Origin: Anaerolineae bacterium | Lineage (GTDB): Bacteria; Chloroflexota; Anaerolineae; JAAYZQ01 | Length of the DNA: 17,454 bases | Direction of reading: 5' to 3' | Assembly (NCBI GenBank): GCA_016926595.1 | Contig: JAFGOG010000325.1 | Location: 1-17,454, forward strand | Shown here: one piece after another, positions 13,695 through 17,454 of the stretch | Numbering within the stretch: the first letter of the stretch is position 1 | Layout of the letters: each line of letters starts with the position of its first letter | The notes under the pieces: generated by a model | What the model saw: only the letters and a program-made list of their open reading frames with translations | Databases searched by the model: none | What the model was told of the DNA's origin: nothing | Translations under genes and position numbers: made by a program

Positions 13695-15770
13695 ATGAAA
13701 ACCCACCTATACGAAACATTCCAGCATTTTGAGACCGGCATGTTCTCGGCGCCGGTCGGGCCGCTCACCGAGTATCACTTTTTGGCCGAGGCCGCACCCA
13801 AACACGGTTGGGCAGTGGCCTGCTTTGGCACCGGGCCGGAGGCGGGCAGCGCCTGGCACGTGGTGGAGGAGGATGGCGTCAAGGCTATGCGCCAGACCCA
13901 CACCAACGACAAGCCCCACACCCACCCCATGCTCACCGCGGGCGACCCGCTGTGGGGCGACATGACCCTGACCGCCCGCTTCCGCCCCGAGTCAAACATC
14001 GGCCGCTGCGGCGTGGTGGTGCGCTATCACAATAACCGCTGTTACCTCTTTTTCGGCCTGGAGGGTAAGCGGCTGGTGCTGCTGCGGGTGCACCACGAGA
14101 AAGCATTCCACGTGCCCGATGAGGTCGAGCTGGCGGCGGTAGCCTGTGACTGGCGCGCGGGAGCGTGCTATACCGCCCGAGTGACGGTGCGCGGCGCGCA
14201 CATCCACGCCGAGATCGAGGGGCCGGGCGCGGCGGTGGCGTTCACGGCTGTGGAGGGTGAGGACGCGCTCGCTGCCGGGGACAGCACTTGTCAACGCGGC
14301 AAGATCGGGCTGCTCAGCGACGGTCCAGCCACGTTCTTTGCGGTGACCGTGACCGCCGAGGAGCCGGCCGTGCAGCGGTTCAACTTGCTCAAAAGCCGGG
14401 CCGAGCGCGAGATCGAGGCGCTGCGGGAGCAGTATGCCCGGCCGGTGGCCTGGAGACGACTGAGCACGCGGGGGTTTGGAGTGGGCCGCAACCTGCGCTT
14501 TGGCGACCTGGACGGCGACGGGCAGCTGGAGATCGCCGTGGGCCAGGTGATCGCCCACGGCCCGCGCGACGCCTACAGCGAGGTGGGCTGTATCACGGCC
14601 ATACGTTTCAACGGTGAGATCATGTGGCAGAGCGGCATGCCCGACCCGGCGAACTGGAAGCTGACCAACGACGTGGCTTTTCAGATCCACGACATTAACG
14701 GCGACGGGCGCGGGGAGGTAATCTATGCCCGCGATTTCGAGCTGGTCGTCGCCGACGGGACGACCGGGCAGGTGATCAACAAGGCGCCCACGCCGATGGC
14801 CCTGGAGCCGGCGACCCGGTACCCGCGCATCCTGGGCGACTGCCTGTTCTTTGCCGATTTTCGCGGTGTGGGCCGGGCGACGGATATTGTGATCAAGGAC
14901 CGCTACTGGCACTTTTGGGTCTATGACGACCGGCTGGAATTGCAGTGGCAGGGGGCGTGCAACACCGGTCACTACCCCGCCGCCTTTGACGTCGACGGCG
15001 ACGGCCGCGACGAGCTGGCGATCGGCTACAACCTTTACGACCACGACGGCACGCTGCTGTGGTCGCTGGAAGACGTGCTGCACGACCACGCCGATGGGAT
15101 CGCGGTCGTCGACTGGCTGGAGAAACCCGGCTCAAAACCCAAGATCCTCTACGCTGCCAGCGACGAGGGGCTGCTGCTGGTCGACCTGCAAGGGCACATC
15201 CTCAAGCACCATCGCATCGGCCACGCCCAGAACCCGGCGATCGCCAGGCTCCGCACCGACCTGCCGGGGTTGCAAGCGGTGTCGGTCAATTTCTGGGGCA
15301 ACCAGGGCATCCTGCATTTCTACGACGGCGAGGGCGCCATCTATCACAACGCCGAACCGCTCAACATGGGCAGCATGTGCCTGCCAGTCAACTGGACGGG
15401 CCGGGAGCCCGAGCTGTTTGTGCTCAACGCCAACCCGGTCTATGGCGGCATGTTCGACGGCTGGGGGCGGCCGGTGGTGATGTTCCCTCCGGTGGATTCC
15501 ACCGGCACGATGAGGCACCCCGATCTGTGTTACGCCGTGCTCGACGTGACCGGCGACTGCCGCGACGAGGTGGTGGTGTGGGACCCGAACGAGCTGTGGG
15601 TGTACACGCAGGATGACGCGGCTTGGGGACAGCCGGGGCCGAGGACGGGGCGGCTCCCTGCGGTTGGGTTCACCGCCACGGGGCGGCGCTATAAACCGGT
15701 GCGCAACCCGCTGTACAATTGTTCCAATTACCAGGCGACGGTCTCGCTGCCTGGCTGGAGCGAGGAGTGA
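13695..15770 (+). CDS. Jelly-roll plus FG-GAP (calcium-binding propeller) protein
   Basis: The 691-residue protein begins MKTHLYETFQHFETG and has no signal peptide. Residues 1-225 look like a concanavalin-like jelly roll (GDPLWGDMTLTARFRPES, GVVVRYHNNRCYLFFGLEG, RGKIGLLSDGPATFFAVTV), as in DUF1080/LamG-type sugar-binding domains. From about 265 it has propeller repeats with FG-GAP-type calcium loops: DLDGDGQLE (D271), DINGDGRGE (D333), DVDGDGRDE (D432) and a degenerate DVTGDCRDE (D617). The C-terminus has YNCSNYQATVSLPGW. The fold resembles polysaccharide lyase family 11 propellers, so a rhamnogalacturonan-lyase-like or other sugar-acting role is possible but not shown. It stands alone behind its own promoter. 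The ATG at 13695 lacks an obvious ribosome-binding site. Confidence 0.7.
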   Translation: MKTHLYETFQHFETGMFSAPVGPLTEYHFLAEAAPKHGWAVACFGTGPEAGSAWHVVEEDGVKAMRQTHTNDKPHTHPMLTAGDPLWGDMTLTARFRPESNIGRCGVVVRYHNNRCYLFFGLEGKRLVLLRVHHEKAFHVPDEVELAAVACDWRAGACYTARVTVRGAHIHAEIEGPGAAVAFTAVEGEDALAAGDSTCQRGKIGLLSDGPATFFAVTVTAEEPAVQRFNLLKSRAEREIEALREQYARPVAWRRLSTRGFGVGRNLRFGDLDGDGQLEIAVGQVIAHGPRDAYSEVGCITAIRFNGEIMWQSGMPDPANWKLTNDVAFQIHDINGDGRGEVIYARDFELVVADGTTGQVINKAPTPMALEPATRYPRILGDCLFFADFRGVGRATDIVIKDRYWHFWVYDDRLELQWQGACNTGHYPAAFDVDGDGRDELAIGYNLYDHDGTLLWSLEDVLHDHADGIAVVDWLEKPGSKPKILYAASDEGLLLVDLQGHILKHHRIGHAQNPAIARLRTDLPGLQAVSVNFWGNQGILHFYDGEGAIYHNAEPLNMGSMCLPVNWTGREPELFVLNANPVYGGMFDGWGRPVVMFPPVDSTGTMRHPDLCYAVLDVTGDCRDEVVVWDPNELWVYTQDDAAWGQPGPRTGRLPAVGFTATGRRYKPVRNPLYNCSNYQATVSLPGWSEE

Positions 15771-15785
15771 GTTGGCGGTGCAAAA

Positions 15786-15817
15786 AAACCGGGTTTTGGA
15801 AAGAAAAAACCCGGTTT
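15786..15817. repeat. AAACCCGGTTT hairpin repeat, copy 2 (possible terminator)
   Basis: AAACCGGGTTTT (15786-15797) and AAAACCCGGTTT (15806-15817) form a perfect 12-bp stem with an eight-base loop, 15 bases after the FG-GAP gene stop. Same family and same position relative to a gene end as the copy at 6324-6355. Confidence 0.75.
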
Positions 15818-15840
15818 CCCCGTTTTCGAGCCGCCCCTAC

Positions 15841-15869
15841 TGGACAAGATCCAGGGTCTGTGTTATGCT
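15841..15869 (+). promoter_or_regulatory. Promoter for the membrane protein gene
   Basis: TGGACA (15841-15846), 17 bases, then TATGCT (15864-15869) with TGT before the -10 box. The start point would be near 15876, leaving a leader of about 85 bases. Confidence 0.55.
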
Positions 15870-15870
15870 T

Positions 15871-15886
15871 GGATCATCGATGATCC
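15871..15886. promoter_or_regulatory. 16-bp perfect palindrome at the start point, possible operator
   Basis: GGATCATCGATGATCC begins one base after the -10 box and covers the expected transcription start of the membrane protein gene. A repressor bound here would block initiation. No regulator gene lies next to it. Confidence 0.45.
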
Positions 15887-15961
15887 CAACACGGCGCCTG
15901 GGGTTTCCACCAACCCGAGGCGGCCCCTCGAAACGAGGCGGGACCGGAAAGGAGTCAGGCT

Positions 15962-16663
15962 ATGGAGGCCAGCACCACCCTTGCCATCGTTATCGTCGTC
16001 TTTGCGCTGATCGTCGTCGCCGTCATCCTCGCCTTTCGCAAGCAGATCGCCATCGCCATCAAGGGCCCGGCGGGCAGTTCTCTGGAGGTCAGCGCCAGCA
16101 ACGAGCCCACCCGGCCGCCCGAGCCGGGGCCCAAGGCGGTCATCCGCGAGTCGAGTTCGGCAGAAGGCGGCGCCCGCGCCGAGGATCGCACCGGCGACGG
16201 GGCGCTGATCGAGCACGTCCAGGCCAGGGGCGACTTGCAGGCTTCCAGCGCGCCGCCGGACGGCGTGGCCGCAGACGGCGCGACCGGCGCGGAACGGCGC
16301 GCGGCGGCGGTCAGCGGCAGCCAGGCCGGGCGGGACATCTATGCCGTGGCCGGCGATCTGTACATCGGGCCGCCGGCGACTCCCGCAGCGCAGCCCGCGG
16401 CTGAGGCGGCGCAGCACGGCATACCGGCGCGGCATGGCACACCAGCGCGGCACGGCGCACCGGCGGCGAGCACGCCGGGGGAGATCGTCCAGGCGCGCAT
16501 CGCCGCGCTGCAACGGGACATCGCCCTGGAGATGGACGGGGAGCGCAAGGTCGTGCTGCGGCGGCGCCTGGCCGAACTGGAGGCCGACCTGGCCGAGATG
16601 GAAACACGACAGGAACCGCCCAAACCGGCAGGCCCGGCAGGCACCCCGCCCTCAGCGTGCTAA
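15962..16663 (+). CDS. Single-pass membrane protein with C-terminal coiled coil
   Basis: The 233-residue protein has one transmembrane segment at residues 6-25 (TLAIVIVVFALIVVAVILAF) followed by basic residues, so the rest is probably cytoplasmic. After KGPAGSSLEVSASN comes a long Ala/Pro/Gly-rich linker with short polar beta-type strings, notably GRDIYAVAGDLYIG (123-136), and an 18-bp repeat coding for ARHG(T/A)PA. Residues 174-217 form a predicted coiled coil (EIVQARIAALQRDIALEMDG to LAELEADLAEME). GRDIY-type strings with alternating Gly/Asp occur in proteins of bacterial conflict systems built on effector-associated domains, but no such domain is visible here. AAAGGAG seven bases before the ATG supports the start. 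Function unknown. Confidence 0.7.
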   Translation: MEASTTLAIVIVVFALIVVAVILAFRKQIAIAIKGPAGSSLEVSASNEPTRPPEPGPKAVIRESSSAEGGARAEDRTGDGALIEHVQARGDLQASSAPPDGVAADGATGAERRAAAVSGSQAGRDIYAVAGDLYIGPPATPAAQPAAEAAQHGIPARHGTPARHGAPAASTPGEIVQARIAALQRDIALEMDGERKVVLRRRLAELEADLAEMETRQEPPKPAGPAGTPPSAC

Positions 16664-16675
16664 CAGGCGGCAGGC

Positions 16676-16936
16676 ATGGACTGGCAAACGTTGATCGACT
16701 CACCGCTCGTGGAATACGAATGCGATGAAGACCCCTCCCCCCTGTCCCCCCTCCCAACGGCAAAGTGCGCCGTCGGGAGAGGGGAACTGGTCGAGGCGAG
16801 GGCGTTGGTTGGCGGGAGAGGGGCTCGACAGTATTCTGGCGCGTGGTCGAGGCGGGGGACTTTGCGATGGCCAGGCAGGTAAGAGACGCGCTGCAGAAAT
16901 ATCTGGAGATAAGCAAGACCATTGTTGCGACAGACT
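16676..16936 (+). pseudogene. Small gene apparently split by a palindromic element
   Basis: Frame 2 begins MDWQTLIDSPLVEYECDED (16676-16732). Normal protein-like sequence resumes in another frame at 16825 as STVFWRVVEAGDFAMARQVR, followed by DALQKYLEISKTIVATDS. Removing 16733-16824 (92 bases, 3n+2) joins the two parts in one frame: LVEYECDED-STVFWRVVEAGDF. The removed segment is the family A palindromic repeat. The gene begins 12 bases after the membrane protein stop, so the two may have formed an operon. A second copy of the repeat begins at the 3' end of the fragment. I do not recognise the family of the joined product (about 55 residues). Confidence 0.5.
16733..16824 (-). repeat. Palindromic repeat family A, copy 2
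   Basis: CCCCCTCCCAACGGC (16746-16760) pairs with GCCGTCGGGAGAGGGG (16769-16784). The left flank CCCCTCCCCCCTGTCCCC is the reverse of the GGGGnCnGGGGTGAGGG tail of the other copies, so this copy lies on the minus strand. A second GGCGGGAGAGGGG is at 16811-16823. It interrupts the small gene around it. Confidence 0.7.
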
Positions 16937-17005
16937 CTCCTCTCCCGGCGCGGTTTTCGCTGTCCCGTGTTCTGTACCGGCGGGAGAGGGGGCAGGGGTG
17001 AGAGA
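16937..17005 (+). repeat. Palindromic repeat family A, copy 3
   Basis: CTCCTCTCCCGG (16937-16948) pairs imperfectly with CCGGCGGGAGAGGGGG (16977-16992), followed by the family tail GGGGGCAGGGGTGAGAGA (16988-17005). The tail ends two bases before the DUF559 ATG and provides the only ribosome-binding-like sequence there. Confidence 0.75.
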
Positions 17006-17007
17006 AT

Positions 17008-17367
17008 ATGTCCACTGAAAAACCACTGATCGTGCGTGCCCGCCAGCTTCGCCACCCGCAGACACCCGCCGAAGGCGTGCTGTGGGCGCGGCTGCGCGAC
17101 CGGCGGCTGGGCGGCTATAAATTCCGCCGCCAGCATCCCGTTGGGCGCTTTATCGTTGACTTTTTCTGCGACGCATGCCACCTGGTGGTCGAGATCGACG
17201 GCGACTCGCACCTCGACCAGGTCGAGTACGACGCGGAGCGCACGGCATGGCTGGAAGCACAGGGGTACCGGGTCATCCGCTTTACCAACCGGGAGGTGCA
17301 GCGACAGACCGCAGCGGTGCTGGAGGTGATCCTGCAAGCCTGCGGCGAGAGGAACCCTCACCCCTGA
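17008..17367 (+). CDS. DUF559 family endonuclease (Vsr-like fold)
   Basis: The 119-residue protein is a complete DUF559 domain, a PD-(D/E)XK-type family related to the very-short-patch repair nuclease Vsr. Visible signatures are TPAEGVLWARLR (E22), GYKFRRQHPVGRFIVDFF (K38, R40, R41, D51), LVVEIDGDSH (E62, D64, H68), YDAERTAWL (D76, R78) and GYRVIRFTNREV (F92, N94). All expected catalytic positions are present, so it should be active on DNA. Its true cellular role is not known. The last codons, NPHP and the TGA stop, lie inside the right-hand inverted repeat, and its start lies two bases past the left one. Confidence 0.9.
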   Translation: MSTEKPLIVRARQLRHPQTPAEGVLWARLRDRRLGGYKFRRQHPVGRFIVDFFCDACHLVVEIDGDSHLDQVEYDAERTAWLEAQGYRVIRFTNREVQRQTAAVLEVILQACGERNPHP

Positions 17368-17400
17368 CCCCCATATGCGCTAACTTAAGCTGAGGAGAGA

Positions 17401-17429
17401 TTGGACAAAAAGAGCTTCCAAGGTATGAT
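17401..17429 (+). promoter_or_regulatory. Sigma-70 promoter at the right edge
   Basis: TTGGAC (17401-17406), 17 bases, then TATGAT (17424-17429) preceded by GG. It points out of the window, so the gene it drives is not visible. No coding start could be supported in 17430-17454. Confidence 0.5.
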
Positions 17430-17454
17430 CTATGGTCAGCCCAACCAAACCACA

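Larger units (their letters stand above)
16937..17372. mobile_element. Candidate mobile unit: DUF559 gene between inverted family A ends
   Basis: The left end (16988-17005, GGGGGCAGGGGTGAGAGA) and the reverse complement of the right end (17354-17372, GGGGGTCAGGGGTGAGGGT) match closely, so the DUF559 gene is enclosed in inverted repeats about 18 bp long. The unit contains one gene. No target duplication is certain and no known transposase is present, so mobility is an inference. Confidence 0.35.

Noticed and set aside
13666..13698. Ten-codon leader peptide as a separate gene
   Set aside because: No ribosome-binding site; only the ATGA overlap supports it, so it is mentioned but not annotated.

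Overview
The window looks like a GC-rich chromosomal segment from a Chloroflexota bacterium, probably Anaerolineae or Caldilineae-like. This is inferred from three things: high GC and GC-rich shadow frames, a secreted propeller protein ending in KIYLPVVF (a C-terminal YLPxV tail I associate with Chloroflexota secreted proteins), and many short dispersed repeats of kinds I associate with those genomes. The lineage call was not checked by any search. No tRNA, rRNA, CRISPR array, integrase or transposase was seen.

Region 1 (1-6294) is a small phage structural block: portal protein, a head-tail adaptor-like protein carrying the same domain three times, and a baseplate/tail-hub protein fused to a collar domain and a His-rich fibre tip. 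Between the adaptor and the tail gene, on the opposite strand, sits a two-gene cassette: a PAPS-reductase-like ATP pyrophosphatase and a small unknown protein. No capsid, protease, terminase or tape-measure gene is visible, so this is either a degraded prophage or an unusually condensed one.

Region 2 (6295-9143) holds repeats, a doubtful tiny ORF with a promoter, a secreted seven-bladed SBBP propeller under a very good sigma-70 promoter, and a one-domain cupin.

Region 3 (9144-13525) is a two-gene defence operon on the minus strand under a TTGACT-N17-TATCAT promoter: a single-chain Type IIG restriction-modification enzyme followed by an EVE/PUA-like domain fused to a PD-(D/E)XK nuclease. Together they could combine sequence-specific restriction with recognition of modified DNA.

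Region 4 (13608-15770) is one large jelly-roll plus FG-GAP (Ca-binding propeller) protein without a signal peptide, behind a strong extended -10 promoter. Region 5 (15841-17454) holds a single-pass membrane protein with a coiled coil, a small gene that appears to have been split by a palindromic element, and a DUF559 (Vsr-like) endonuclease gene bracketed by inverted halves of the same palindromic family. A new promoter starts at the right edge.

The main cross-cutting theme is dispersed repeats. At least five kinds lie at gene boundaries, where they supply coding sequence, ribosome-binding sites, stop codons or hairpins. The DUF559 unit flanked by inverted palindrome ends is the best candidate for an undescribed mobile system.
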